Counted from the stretch's first letter, positions 30,692 through 40,198 are shown. The stretch: 64,000 nt of DNA from Candidozyma auris (GCF_003013715.1 NC_072815.1:62001-126000); one strand, 5' to 3'. Program-made: numbers and translations. The notes: a model not told the origin generated them from the sequence alone.

Positions 30692-33526
30692 ATGCCTTCC
30701 GCAGTAAACGGTGCCAATGGGGCCGTCATACATGCTCCGGATAAACCCACCATGAACCAGACGGTCAATTTCTACACAAACTTGGTGGGTTTCACTGTGA
30801 AATCGGAAAAGGCATCCTCGGCCGTGTTGCTTGCAAAGGACAAATTGACAACGATGAGAATAGACTTGTCTGACGAGATTACTCCTCAGGAAATTGCCGA
30901 CTTGAAGGACAATTGGGCCAGGCTGCATGCCCTGGTGGACTGGAGGTCCCAGATGTCCCATTTGACGTTTGCAGTGACCGACTTAAACGATATTGTGTCT
31001 GCATTGATGGGCCAAAGCGTCCCTTGTCAGATGTACCCAAACGAGTTGTACCCCAGCGAGGTATACGCTATTGATCCATTGGGTAATTTGGTTGGTTTCA
31101 CAAGCGCCCACAACGCTCTAAGCTTGATTCCACCCGTGAGCAAATTGACCATCGATGAGTACCAGGGAACGACAATGAGCTCAGCGGCGTCTGAGGTGTC
31201 GAGAATTTTGGGCGACGAACATGCTCTGAGAAATATTGCCGTCATGACTTCGGGTGGTGATGCTCCGGGTATGAACGCTTTTGTACGTGCTGTTGTGCGT
31301 GCTGCTATCTTCAGGGGATGCAAGCCTTTTGCTATCATGGAGGGCTACGAAGGTCTTGTTAGAGGTGGTCCTGATTACATCAAGGAAATGCACTGGCAGG
31401 ACGTGAGAGGTTACTTGACTGAAGGTGGTACCAAGATTGGCACTGCTAGATGCATGGCTTTCAAAGAAAGAGCTGGCCGCATGAAGGCATGTAAGAACAT
31501 GATCGCTGCTGGAATTGATGCTCTTATCGTTTGTGGTGGTGACGGTTCCTTGACTGGTGCGGACTTGTTTAGATCTGAGTGGCCTTCATTGATTAAGGAA
31601 TTGCTAGAAAACGGCGATATCACTCAGCAGGAGTACACCAGACACAAGCACTTGAATATTTGTGGCGCCGTGGGTTCTATTGATAACGATATGGCCACCA
31701 CCGACGCCACAATTGGTGCTTATTCTGCTTTAGATAGAATCTGCAGAGCCATCGACTATATCGACGCCACGGCCAACTCCCATTCTAGAGCATTCGTGAT
31801 TGAAGTCATGGGTCGTCATTGTGGGTGGCTAGCATTGATGGCCGGAATTGCCACCTCTGCAGACTACATCTTCATCCCAGAAAAGCCATCTTCATCCAAA
31901 GACTGGCGAGCGCAGATGTGCAACATTGTCTCGAAGCATAGACAAAAGGGTAAAAGGAAGACGATAGTTATTTTGGCCGAGGGCGCCATCACAAGCGACC
32001 TTCAGCCTATTTCTGCCAACGAAGTCAAGGATGTCTTGGCGAAGAGTTTGGGCTTAGATACCAGAGTCACCACTTTGGGTCACGTCCAAAGAGGTGGTAA
32101 CGCTGTCGCTTACGACCGTATCATCGCCACTTTCCAAGGTGTTGAGGCTGTGAGAGCAGTCTTGGAGTCAAGCCCAGACACTCCTTCACCATTAATTGGT
32201 GTCAAGGAGAATAAGATCGTCAGGTTGTCTTTAGTTGACGCCGTCAAGATCACGAAGTCGGTGGCAGCTGCTATTGAGAAGCACGACTTTGCCAAAGCTA
32301 TGGATTTAAGAGACTCGGAGTTTGTTGAGCATTTGCACAACTTCATGGCTATCAACTCCGCCAACCATGAGCAGCCCTCTCTTCCCAAGGAACAGAGAAG
32401 AAGAATTGCCATCATAAATGTTGGTGCTCCTGCTGGTGGTATGAACAGTGCAGTCTACGCCATGGCTACCTATTGTATGTCTAGGGGCCACACTCCATAC
32501 GCTATCCACAACGGTTTCTCCGGATTGGCTCGTCACGAGTCTGTGCGCTCTATTGACTGGCTAGCGATTGAGGGATGGACATCCATGGGTGGAAGTGAAA
32601 TCGGAACAAACAGAAATACCCCCGAGAGCACGGACTTGGGATTGATTGCATACTACTTTGAGAAATACAGATTTGATGGTTTGATACTCGTTGGTGGTTT
32701 CGAGGCGTTCGTTTCATTGGAGCAGTTAGAGAGAGCCAGAGCAATGTACCCATCATTCCGTATTCCAATGGTGCTCATTCCAGCTACCATCTCCAACAAT
32801 GTTCCAGGCACAGACTACTCCTTGGGCTCCGACACATGTTTGAATTCTTTGATGGAATATTGTGATGTCGTCAAGCAGTCTGCCTCTGCCACCAGAGACC
32901 GTGCTTTTGTCATTGACGTGCAAGGAGGTAACTCGGGGTACATTGCCACTTTTGCATCTTTGGCATGCGGCGCACAAGCATCTTACGTTCCTGAAGAAGG
33001 TATTGATTTGGCCCAGCTAGAACTTGACATCAAGTCTTTGAAGGAATCCTTCACCGCCGAACGTGGTCTTGCCAGAACAGGCAAGCTTCTATTGAAGAGC
33101 ACCAATGCATCGAAGGTGTTGACCACCGAAGTGTTGGCCGAGATCTTCAAGCTGGAGTCCGACGGCGTGTTTGACACCAAAACCGCCATTCCTGGCCACG
33201 TCCAGCAGGGCGGCTTGCCATCGCCGGTGGACAGAACGAGGGCCACCAGGTTTGCAGTGAAGGCGGTGCAGTTCATTGAGGACAACAGCGATGTGATCAG
33301 CAACTACAGAGACGAGCTCGACTTTGCCATTGACGACAAGCAGTTGTCAGACACGGCAGCGGTGTTGGGTATAGTTTCGTCCCACTTGAGGTTCCAAAGC
33401 ATCAGACAGTTGTATGACTTTGAGACGGAGGTGGGCCGCAGAATGCCCAAGAGGATACACTGGGCCAGGGCTAGAGAGATTGCCGACCTGTTGGTTGGCA
33501 GAACGAAGATCACGAAGAAGGCATAA
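30692..33526 (+). CDS. PFK2: 6-phosphofructokinase beta subunit
   Basis: Phosphofructokinase makes fructose 1,6-bisphosphate, the committed step of glycolysis; the yeast enzyme is an octamer of alpha and beta chains. The product has 944 residues. An N-terminal glyoxalase-like domain (~1-160) is followed by two tandem PFK halves. The catalytic half has SGGDAPGMNA, GGDGSLTGADLF with Asp284, GSIDNDM and MGRHCGWLAL. The second half has lost catalytic residues and is regulatory (VGAPAGGMNSAVY, GGFEAFVSLEQLERAR). The N-terminal domain and the DTPSPLIGVKENKIVR segment match S. cerevisiae Pfk2 better than Pfk1. CTG codons in the N-terminal domain (WARxHAxVDWRS) are to be read as serine. Confidence 0.93.
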   Translation: MPSAVNGANGAVIHAPDKPTMNQTVNFYTNLVGFTVKSEKASSAVLLAKDKLTTMRIDLSDEITPQEIADLKDNWARLHALVDWRSQMSHLTFAVTDLNDIVSALMGQSVPCQMYPNELYPSEVYAIDPLGNLVGFTSAHNALSLIPPVSKLTIDEYQGTTMSSAASEVSRILGDEHALRNIAVMTSGGDAPGMNAFVRAVVRAAIFRGCKPFAIMEGYEGLVRGGPDYIKEMHWQDVRGYLTEGGTKIGTARCMAFKERAGRMKACKNMIAAGIDALIVCGGDGSLTGADLFRSEWPSLIKELLENGDITQQEYTRHKHLNICGAVGSIDNDMATTDATIGAYSALDRICRAIDYIDATANSHSRAFVIEVMGRHCGWLALMAGIATSADYIFIPEKPSSSKDWRAQMCNIVSKHRQKGKRKTIVILAEGAITSDLQPISANEVKDVLAKSLGLDTRVTTLGHVQRGGNAVAYDRIIATFQGVEAVRAVLESSPDTPSPLIGVKENKIVRLSLVDAVKITKSVAAAIEKHDFAKAMDLRDSEFVEHLHNFMAINSANHEQPSLPKEQRRRIAIINVGAPAGGMNSAVYAMATYCMSRGHTPYAIHNGFSGLARHESVRSIDWLAIEGWTSMGGSEIGTNRNTPESTDLGLIAYYFEKYRFDGLILVGGFEAFVSLEQLERARAMYPSFRIPMVLIPATISNNVPGTDYSLGSDTCLNSLMEYCDVVKQSASATRDRAFVIDVQGGNSGYIATFASLACGAQASYVPEEGIDLAQLELDIKSLKESFTAERGLARTGKLLLKSTNASKVLTTEVLAEIFKLESDGVFDTKTAIPGHVQQGGLPSPVDRTRATRFAVKAVQFIEDNSDVISNYRDELDFAIDDKQLSDTAAVLGIVSSHLRFQSIRQLYDFETEVGRRMPKRIHWARAREIADLLVGRTKITKKA

Positions 33527-33666
33527 ACGATATAGTTACAAAAGATATGAGGAATATACCAGGCAAAGTTTAGTGTATTGTAGGGTACAAGTCGAGGTTC
33601 CAGTAGCGTAGCGCGCTAAGTGATCACATTAATTCACCGCACTCATTATCGCGCTCCCAAGCCCAT

Positions 33667-34479
33667 ATGGACCTCATCTCTCAGATCAACAATTGCACCA
33701 GCAATGATGAGCTCTGCGAGCTAAAAGACAAAGTAGGTCAGCTCAACAAAGAGTCTAAAATGCCACTCCCGCCGTTTGAACGAAGAAAGCTTCTCCAGAA
33801 AACCCAAAGAGCCAATAGAGCCATCGAGGAAGCCAACAACCGCGTCAACAGCGACTACTTTCGCTTTGAAGGCCCTCCACAGCCGCCGCTGTTAGTCCCC
33901 ACGCATACCGAATCAGGAAATCAACCATCCCTGACCGTAGCATCTAACCACTTCAGTGACATCAACAACACCACTTTGGAGTTGGACAAGTGGCTAGCCC
34001 CAGGTCACGCCAGCGTGAGCAATGTTGCTTTCTCCACTATCTTCAACAACAAAGTGTGGCCAGGACTGATGCGTCTCGAGAACGTGGCCGACTCAACCCT
34101 AACGGTCAACACAACCGGTCCCCTCATGGCACGCAACGTCGCCAACTCTACACTCACCGTTCAGTGCCACCAGCTCCGGCTCCACAATCTACGCAATTGC
34201 ACTGTCTACGTGAGGAGGAATTGTGCAGTGGTAATGGAAGAGTGCGCTGGGATCAGATTTGGAGAAAGGGTGCAAGGGGAGGGAAAAGAAGGGGAAGGTC
34301 AGGTCGAAAAAGGGGAACGAGAGGGTAAGGCCAACAAAGTTGAGCCGGGGCCAGGAGCGAAAAATAAAGCCAGCTTCAGGGCGTGCCTCCAGGTTTTTGA
34401 CTTTTCGTGGCCCTCGAGCGCGGATAATCCAAACTACGACTTTGTAGAGGGTCAGGCGAGTGAGGCCTCAGGAGGTTAG
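33667..34479 (+). CDS. CIN2: Tubulin-folding cofactor C-like protein
   Basis: Cofactor C is the GTPase-activating part of the tubulin folding machine. The product has 270 residues. The N-terminal ~65 residues are helical and charged, and a beta-helix domain follows. Its signature is the repeated short strands LENVADSTLTV, ARNVANSTLTV and LHNLRNCTVYV, then VFDFSWPSSADNPNYDF, the usual closing motif of the TBCC domain. An insert of about 35 residues made mainly of Gly, Glu and Lys (near 200-237) interrupts the domain before that motif and is unusual. PFK2 lies 140 bp upstream on the same strand. Confidence 0.8.
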   Translation: MDLISQINNCTSNDELCELKDKVGQLNKESKMPLPPFERRKLLQKTQRANRAIEEANNRVNSDYFRFEGPPQPPLLVPTHTESGNQPSLTVASNHFSDINNTTLELDKWLAPGHASVSNVAFSTIFNNKVWPGLMRLENVADSTLTVNTTGPLMARNVANSTLTVQCHQLRLHNLRNCTVYVRRNCAVVMEECAGIRFGERVQGEGKEGEGQVEKGEREGKANKVEPGPGAKNKASFRACLQVFDFSWPSSADNPNYDFVEGQASEASGG

Positions 34480-34504
34480 TGCTCGGGCTGGGTCAGTGCT
34501 CGGC

Positions 34505-34528
34505 CCGCGAGCTTAGTGCCACTCGCGG
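34505..34528. repeat. GC-rich hairpin after CIN2
   Basis: 7-bp arms CCGCGAG (34505-34511) and CTCGCGG (34522-34528), 26 bp after the stop codon. It may form in the 3' end of the CIN2 transcript. Confidence 0.55.
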
Positions 34529-34806
34529 CAGCGAGAGCAATGGTAAGGGCCAGGCGAGGGCACACGAGCGTTTGCATTTTGCCTGGGCCCTAAGTGCCGC
34601 AGAGCGGGTAATATTCGTGCTGCGAGATCGCTCGGCACACTCGGAGTAGACGCCAAGAGGAGGCCCGAGACGTTTTTGATTGTTGTGGTGTGGCACTTCT
34701 GTCAGGTTACACGCGGGTAGCCGCTGGTTGCCGCGAGCAGCCGCCAGTACCCGCAAGCGACCCACCCCAGTGTTTGGCAGCCTTTCCCTCGCGAGACCCT
34801 TGCCAA

Positions 34807-34814
34807 TGGCTGCA
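34807..34814 (-). promoter_or_regulatory. YGCAGCCA element upstream of ARO10
   Basis: Minus-strand context GAGCCATTTGCAGCCATTGG, 144 bp before the ARO10 ATG; nearly the same flanks as the ATG3 copy. Confidence 0.5.
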
Positions 34815-34896
34815 AATGGCTCCACTCGTCGTAGTACCTGTTTCGGTGCTCGGCTAATCCGTTTGGGGTCAGCCAAGTTTTACTTCCCTGACCACA

Positions 34897-34903
34897 TATA
34901 AAT
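34897..34903 (+). promoter_or_regulatory. TATA box of ARO10
   Basis: TATAAAT 55 bp before the ATG at 34958. Confidence 0.55.
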
Positions 34904-34957
34904 TCGTCTCCCAAGCCTTCTTCAATTCTACCTTCATCATTATCTTATTGCATCACC

Positions 34958-36808
34958 ATGGCTCCAGTGATTACAAGACCTGGCTCTGAGGATAACCTTG
35001 CTCGCCGAGACACAATTCCCTTGGGCGAGTACTTGTTTTTGCGCATTGCTCAGGCCAACCCTAAACTTAAGTCCATTTTTGGTATCCCAGGCGACTTCAA
35101 CTTGGCTCTTTTGGAGCATTTGTACACGAACTCTGTTGCTCGTGATAGAGGCATCGAGTTCGTCGGGATCTGCAACGAGCTCAATGCCGCATACGCTGCC
35201 GACGGCTACGGGAGAGTCATCCAGAGCTTGAGCGTGTTGATCACCACTTACGGTGTGGGCGAGCTTTCTGCCATCAACGGTATCGCAGGCGCTTTCGCCG
35301 AGTACGTGCCCGTGTTGCACATTGTCGGCACCACGTCGACAGTTCAGCAGAACCAAGCGAAAAACGCCTCGAAGGGCTCTGTTCGTAACATCCACCACTT
35401 GGTGCCGAGCAGACACGCCTTGACGCCTCCAGACCACAATGTCTACAAACGTGCTGTAGAGGGTGTCTCGTGCATTCAGGAGTCGCTAACAAAGGATGAC
35501 GGCCTTGAGAACTTGGATAAAATCGACAAGGTGCTTGCCAAAATCTTGCAGGAGAACAGACCAGGCTACTTATTCGTGCCCTGTGATGTTCCTGACGTGA
35601 TGGTCCCCGTTTCGAGATTGGCTGAGCCTTTGGAAGTCAGCGAGCTCAAGGATGCCACTTTGCTCGATGATGTCGCTGACAAAATCTTGAATAAGCTCTA
35701 TAACGCCCAGAAGCCGGCCATCTTTGGCGACGCCTTGGTTCCACGCTTCAGGGCACAGGAGCAGTTTACAAAGTTTGTCGAGTCAATGCCCGCAAATTTT
35801 GTCAGGCTCTTTTCGTCCAATATTGGCAGGAATATCGATGAGACGTTACCCAACTATGTTGGTTGCTATTATGGCAAGTTGACTGAAGACAAGAAAATTG
35901 TGGAATCCATAGAAAACAACACGGATGTGTTGCTCAACTTTGGCTACTTCAACAACGAAACCAACAATGGTTTCAACACTTTCAACTTTGATAATGTCAA
36001 AGACTACATTGTCATTCACCCAGACTACATCTACATTGACGGCGAGTTCATTGAGGTGAAGAGTGAACAAAAGGATCAGAGAGTGTTCTCACTCAATGAC
36101 TTGATGACAAGGCTTGTGGAGAAGCTCGACGTGACCCAATTTGTTCACAACGACGGCAAGGTTTGCAACATTGACTATAAGTATGAAATGCCTGTGTACT
36201 CTGAAAGAGACGGTGGTGACAAGACCACCATTACTCAAAACAAGTTGATGGACTTCATGAAGGATTACTTGCAGCCCAACGATATCTTTATTGTCGAGAC
36301 TTGCAGTTTCCTCTTTGGCGTTGCTGACTTGGCGTTGCCCAAGGGCGTTCAGTTCTACTCGCAGTCGTTCTACGGATCCATTGGCTACGCTTTGCCTGGC
36401 ACGCTAGGAGCAGCTCGTGCGGAAAGGGATTTGGGCACAAAGAGAAGAGTTGTTTTGGTGCAAGGCGATGGATCAGCGCAAATGACGGTCCAGGAGTTGT
36501 CGTCGTACATCAGACACGACATCCAGCCACCCAAGATCTTCTTGTTGAACAACGAAGGGTACACAGTGGAGAGACACATTCGTGGGCCTACACGGTCTTA
36601 CAACGATATTCAAGACAACTGGAAATGGACGCAATTGTTGAGTGTTTTGGGAGACCCCGAACAGAAGAAGCATACCTCAGCCGACGTGCATTTTGCCGAG
36701 GAGTTGAGGAATTTGTTGAAGAAGCCGGTTTCCGACAAGATTGAGTTCTACGAGCTCCACTTGACGAAGTTGGATGTCCCCGACAGATTTTTACTGATGT
36801 TCAAGTAG
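34958..36808 (+). CDS. ARO10: 2-keto acid (phenylpyruvate) decarboxylase
   Basis: A thiamine diphosphate enzyme of 616 residues that decarboxylates phenylpyruvate and related keto acids, the second step of the Ehrlich pathway to fusel alcohols. It has FGIPGDFNLALLEH at the start, the catalytic Glu74 in CNELNAAYAADGY, the His146-His147 pair in NIHHLVP, and the cofactor motif from GDGSAQM at 503 to NNEGYT at 531. ERHIRGPTRSYNDIQ and the HLVPSRH region match Aro10 better than pyruvate decarboxylase PDC1, and it is longer than PDC1 (563). Substrate range cannot be read from the sequence. It has a strong TATA box and a YGCAGCCA element. Confidence 0.87.
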   Translation: MAPVITRPGSEDNLARRDTIPLGEYLFLRIAQANPKLKSIFGIPGDFNLALLEHLYTNSVARDRGIEFVGICNELNAAYAADGYGRVIQSLSVLITTYGVGELSAINGIAGAFAEYVPVLHIVGTTSTVQQNQAKNASKGSVRNIHHLVPSRHALTPPDHNVYKRAVEGVSCIQESLTKDDGLENLDKIDKVLAKILQENRPGYLFVPCDVPDVMVPVSRLAEPLEVSELKDATLLDDVADKILNKLYNAQKPAIFGDALVPRFRAQEQFTKFVESMPANFVRLFSSNIGRNIDETLPNYVGCYYGKLTEDKKIVESIENNTDVLLNFGYFNNETNNGFNTFNFDNVKDYIVIHPDYIYIDGEFIEVKSEQKDQRVFSLNDLMTRLVEKLDVTQFVHNDGKVCNIDYKYEMPVYSERDGGDKTTITQNKLMDFMKDYLQPNDIFIVETCSFLFGVADLALPKGVQFYSQSFYGSIGYALPGTLGAARAERDLGTKRRVVLVQGDGSAQMTVQELSSYIRHDIQPPKIFLLNNEGYTVERHIRGPTRSYNDIQDNWKWTQLLSVLGDPEQKKHTSADVHFAEELRNLLKKPVSDKIEFYELHLTKLDVPDRFLLMFK

Positions 36809-37209
36809 AATTGACGGGGAGTGGTAAAAAAAAATAAAAAAAAAGAATAGGGTATCGTACCCTAAGAGGAAGTAAGCGCACGGAATATAGACAGAAACAC
36901 CGGACAAACAGATTGTAGAAAGGCGGGTTGGAGGAAGTTCGCGCCAGTACGAGGGTCAACAATGAAGGCATGGAATAGATCTCAGCCTTGTCTGAGTAGA
37001 GGCTTGCCTCCATTGTCTGGAGAAAAAAACGCCAGCGTAGGTTGCGAGCGCTTCAGTGAAAAATATCCATTGATGAGGAGAAGCCGGAAGAAACAACTAG
37101 AGAGGAAATGCGAGAGAAGAAGATCCGGAGATCTGAAAAGGGATAATACCACGAGGTAGCCAATAGGAAATAAACCTCCGCTAAAGCCAACCGCTGGAGA
37201 CAGGCAAGT

Positions 37210-37217
37210 TGCAGCCA
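37210..37217 (+). promoter_or_regulatory. YGCAGCCA element, distal FAA2 promoter
   Basis: Context GCAAGTTGCAGCCAACG, 586 bp before the FAA2 ATG. Confidence 0.35.
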
Positions 37218-37480
37218 ACGAGTGGAGGTAAGCAGTTTCCTTCTTTCCGCAGGCGGCGGCAGCGTCCCCCAGGCAGAAGCCACCACCGCAGTAGTGAGAT
37301 ATCTCCGGCCCAGCGACTCTGCGAAGCCCAAGCGACAAAAAGTCGATTTCAACGTCCCTGACCAACGAAACCAACATACAAGGATTTGGTAAGGCCTCTC
37401 ACCGAACGCACAGTCTAATGAGCCAGTCTGCCCTCAATGGCCAGCTTTGCCGATTTTCTTTGTCCAGAGTCTTTGTGATT

Positions 37481-37488
37481 CGCAGCCA
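37481..37488 (+). promoter_or_regulatory. YGCAGCCA element, FAA2 promoter
   Basis: Context GTGATTCGCAGCCACAGG, 315 bp before the ATG and next to the GGCGCT repeats. Confidence 0.4.
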
Positions 37489-37490
37489 CA

Positions 37491-37520
37491 GGCGCTGGGC
37501 GCTGGGGGCGCTGGGCGCTT
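37491..37520 (+). repeat. Short GC-rich tandem repeat GGCGCT[G/T]
   Basis: Four copies: 37491-37497, 37498-37504, 37507-37513 and 37514-37520, with two extra G between the second and third. Confidence 0.7.
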
Positions 37521-37802
37521 GAAGCCAGAGAGGCCCAAGCAGGGCGAATCCCGTTTTTTTCCCTGGCAGTCCCGGATTCGCGGGGGTTCCCCACAGATTG
37601 CGAGCCACTTTTCCTCCCTTTGGTCGCCGAGGGCCCGAGGAACCGGGGCAATTCCAGAGCGCGAATTGCTAGGTCCCCCAGCGGCAGCGGCACCAGCGCT
37701 GGCGTACAAAACGGCCTCAGGCGCACTTGCGGCCACCTCCTCCACAAATAAGTTTTTCACCTTCCCCCGGCTGTTCTTGTTTTATTTATCAATTCAATCC
37801 CC

Positions 37803-40043
37803 ATGTCCTTGATAGCGCCTGCGGATTCAGACTATGTGCTTCGTGACTTCGACCTGAAGGGATATGACATCCGCCGGCTCCAGGCCGAAGGCATCATCCC
37901 ATTCGACCCAGATGTGATTGGGTACGCTGACCCCAAACCGGGGCTGGCCCGCAAGGGCTACTCTGCTGTGTACCACAGCAGGGCAAACAAGCGCTTCAAG
38001 AAGTTTTTCGCGCCGGGCTACGAAACTTACCACAAGATCGTCAAGTCGTCGGTGAGAAGAAACCCTGACAGCCCGGCCTTGGCGCTGAGAAAGTACGACT
38101 TTCAGACCAAGACGTCGGCACCCGAGTACGAGGCCATCACCTACGCCGAGATGGACGAGAAGAAACGGGCCTTGGGGCTGGGGTTGCTTTTCCTTCTCCA
38201 GAACAACCCGTTCAAGAGGTCTGGGGAGATCGAGGCCCATGCCAAGATCGACTCCCATGTTGCTGAGTACCCTTCGTACAACACCGACAAGATGAGTTTT
38301 GTGGTGACCCTTTTCGCCCAGAACCGTGCCGAGTGGGTGCTTACCGACATCATGTGTGCGTCCTACAGTTTGACCAACACGGCCTTGTACGATACCTTGG
38401 GCCCGGGCACATCGCTGTACATCTTGAGCCTCACGGAATCGCCCGTGGTGATTGCGCTGGGGATCCACGTCAAGTTGTTGATCAATTTGAAGAAACAGAG
38501 CCCGAAGGAGCTTGCGAGCTTCATTTGCTTGGTGTCGATGGACCCCTTGGCAGAGGTGTTCGGCGCCGAGGAGCTGAAAAAGTTGGTTCAGGAGGCCAAG
38601 TCTGTGGGCATCATGCTCTACGACATGGACCAGGTCTGTGAAGTGGGCAGAATCTTCCCCCACGACGAATTGCCTCCTAAACCAGAAACCGTCTACACGA
38701 TTTCCTTCACTTCGGGCACCACCGGGTCCAAACCTAAAGGTGTGGTGTTGACCCAGGCCAATTGTGCTGCGGGTGTGGCGTTCCTCTTGGCCCAGGTGCC
38801 TCGTCTCGACGAGTTTCGTGATTTTTGTTTCTTGCCCTTGGCCCATATCTTCCAGAGACACTGCACCGCTAATTCGTTGATGGTGGGTGCTCATATCGGC
38901 TTTCCCCAACTTGGCGGGTCCCCATTGACCCTCGTAGAAGACTTGAAAATTTTCAAGCCCACGTACATGTCCAATGTGCCTCGTGTGTTCACTAAATTCG
39001 AAGCAGCCATCAAGAACGCCACCATCAACTCGGATAGTGCCCTTGCCAAGCGTTTGTTCACCAGATTCATCAACACCAAGATGGAGAGACAGGCTACTGC
39101 CGATAACGAGGTTGGTTCCCTCTGGCTTTACGACCACGTGCTCGCTCCAAAGCTCAAAAAGGCCTTGGGCTTTGATAACATGAAGTGGACAGTCACGGGG
39201 CTGGCCCCAATCTCTCCTCTGACTGTCAAGTTCCTCAAGGCTGCTTTGAACATTGGCTTCAGTCAGGGTTATGGCTTGACTGAGACGTTTGCAGGTATCA
39301 GTTTCAGTATTCCCTACGAGAAGAAGCCAGGTACTTGCGGTGCCGTTGGTATCACCACGGAGATCTGCTTGCGGGACTTGCCTTCCTTGGGATACTCCGT
39401 GGATGCTGATTTCCCTGCGGGCGAGTTGCTCATTCGTGGTGCCCAGAACTTCTCTCACTACTACAAGAATGACGAGGAGACCGCAAAGGCCATCAAAGAT
39501 GGCTGGTTCCACTCTGGAGACGTTGCAAGAATCGATCCTGCGACTGGCCGCTACTACATCATTGACAGAGTGAAGAACTTCTTCAAGTTGGCCCAGGGTG
39601 AGTACGTGACTCCTGAGAAGGTGGAGAACAACTACCTTTCCAGCAACTCCATCCTCACTCAAGCATTTGCACACGGAGAATCCTTGCAGGACTACTTGGT
39701 GGGAGTTCTTGGGGTCGATGAGGCCAAGACGAGAGACTTTTTGATCAAGAACTGTAGAGTGCCTGCATCTGCCTTGATTGCACCCGAAGCCGTTTTGGAG
39801 CAGATCAATAAGATCGACAACAAAACGATTTTGCTTGAGGAAATCAATAAAAACGTCCAGGGTCTCTTTGGGTACGAAAAACTTCATAACATCTACTTGG
39901 AGTATGAGCCATTGAGACTCGAAAGAGACGTCATCACTCCTACGGTGAAGATCAAACGTCCTATCGCTGCTAAATTCTTCGAAAAGCAGATCAAGGAGAT
40001 GTACAAGCAGGGCAGGATCACCGGCACCAAGACGAAGTTGTAA
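37803..40043 (+). CDS. FAA2: Long/medium-chain fatty acyl-CoA synthetase, probably peroxisomal
   Basis: Activates fatty acids to acyl-CoA with ATP. The product is 746 residues, like S. cerevisiae Faa2 (744). The AMP-binding loop is FTSGTTGSKPKG from residue 302, and GYGLTETFAG and WFHSGDVA follow. The segment TG-CTG-APIS at residue 467 aligns with TGSAPIS of Faa2, and G-CTG-GLLFL at residue 126 aligns with GSGIL, so both CTG codons should be serine. The C-terminus is TKL, close to the PTS1 signal (Faa2 ends EKL), which points to peroxisomes. The sequence is closer to FAA2 than to FAA1/FAA4. A 686-codon antisense frame is a codon-bias shadow. Confidence 0.9.
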   Translation: MSLIAPADSDYVLRDFDLKGYDIRRLQAEGIIPFDPDVIGYADPKPGLARKGYSAVYHSRANKRFKKFFAPGYETYHKIVKSSVRRNPDSPALALRKYDFQTKTSAPEYEAITYAEMDEKKRALGLGLLFLLQNNPFKRSGEIEAHAKIDSHVAEYPSYNTDKMSFVVTLFAQNRAEWVLTDIMCASYSLTNTALYDTLGPGTSLYILSLTESPVVIALGIHVKLLINLKKQSPKELASFICLVSMDPLAEVFGAEELKKLVQEAKSVGIMLYDMDQVCEVGRIFPHDELPPKPETVYTISFTSGTTGSKPKGVVLTQANCAAGVAFLLAQVPRLDEFRDFCFLPLAHIFQRHCTANSLMVGAHIGFPQLGGSPLTLVEDLKIFKPTYMSNVPRVFTKFEAAIKNATINSDSALAKRLFTRFINTKMERQATADNEVGSLWLYDHVLAPKLKKALGFDNMKWTVTGLAPISPLTVKFLKAALNIGFSQGYGLTETFAGISFSIPYEKKPGTCGAVGITTEICLRDLPSLGYSVDADFPAGELLIRGAQNFSHYYKNDEETAKAIKDGWFHSGDVARIDPATGRYYIIDRVKNFFKLAQGEYVTPEKVENNYLSSNSILTQAFAHGESLQDYLVGVLGVDEAKTRDFLIKNCRVPASALIAPEAVLEQINKIDNKTILLEEINKNVQGLFGYEKLHNIYLEYEPLRLERDVITPTVKIKRPIAAKFFEKQIKEMYKQGRITGTKTKL

Positions 40044-40143
40044 GGAACAAGCTCCTTATATTTATTGCTAAATACATCTATTCCCTAGCATTCATAAGAC
40101 CTGTAGATTTGCAACCCTTGACCACGCAAGGAAGCTAAGTAGT

Positions 40144-40171
40144 GCGACATTTCTCGTGGGCGCGACATTTC
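40144..40171 (+). repeat. Direct repeat GCGACATTTC in the RVB2 promoter
   Basis: Two perfect 10-bp copies at 40144-40153 and 40162-40171, ending 28 bp before the first ATG of RVB2. Possibly a paired factor site. Confidence 0.6.
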
Positions 40172-40198
40172 AACATCCATCAACTACACCTCTGCAAA

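Larger units (their letters stand above)
34480..34957. other. CIN2-ARO10 intergenic region, GC-rich, with two inverted repeats
   Basis: A hairpin CCGCGAG/CTCGCGG with a 10-nt loop (34505-34528) follows the CIN2 stop. GCGGGTA at 34713-34719 and TACCCGC at 34748-34754 form an inverted pair resembling Reb1 half-sites. A YGCAGCCA element is at 34807 and a TATA box at 34897. Confidence 0.6.
36809..37802. other. FAA2 promoter region
   Basis: Nearly 1 kb. Two YGCAGCCA elements lie at 37210 and 37481, the second followed at once by four copies of GGCGCT[G/T] at 37491-37520. From 37480 to 37740 it is very GC-rich, unlike other spacers. Open frames on both strands here overlap and show no family. Confidence 0.6.

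Noticed and set aside
37827..39887. 686-codon minus-strand open frame opposite FAA2
   Set aside because: No domain, low-complexity composition, and fully explained by codon bias of the sense gene.
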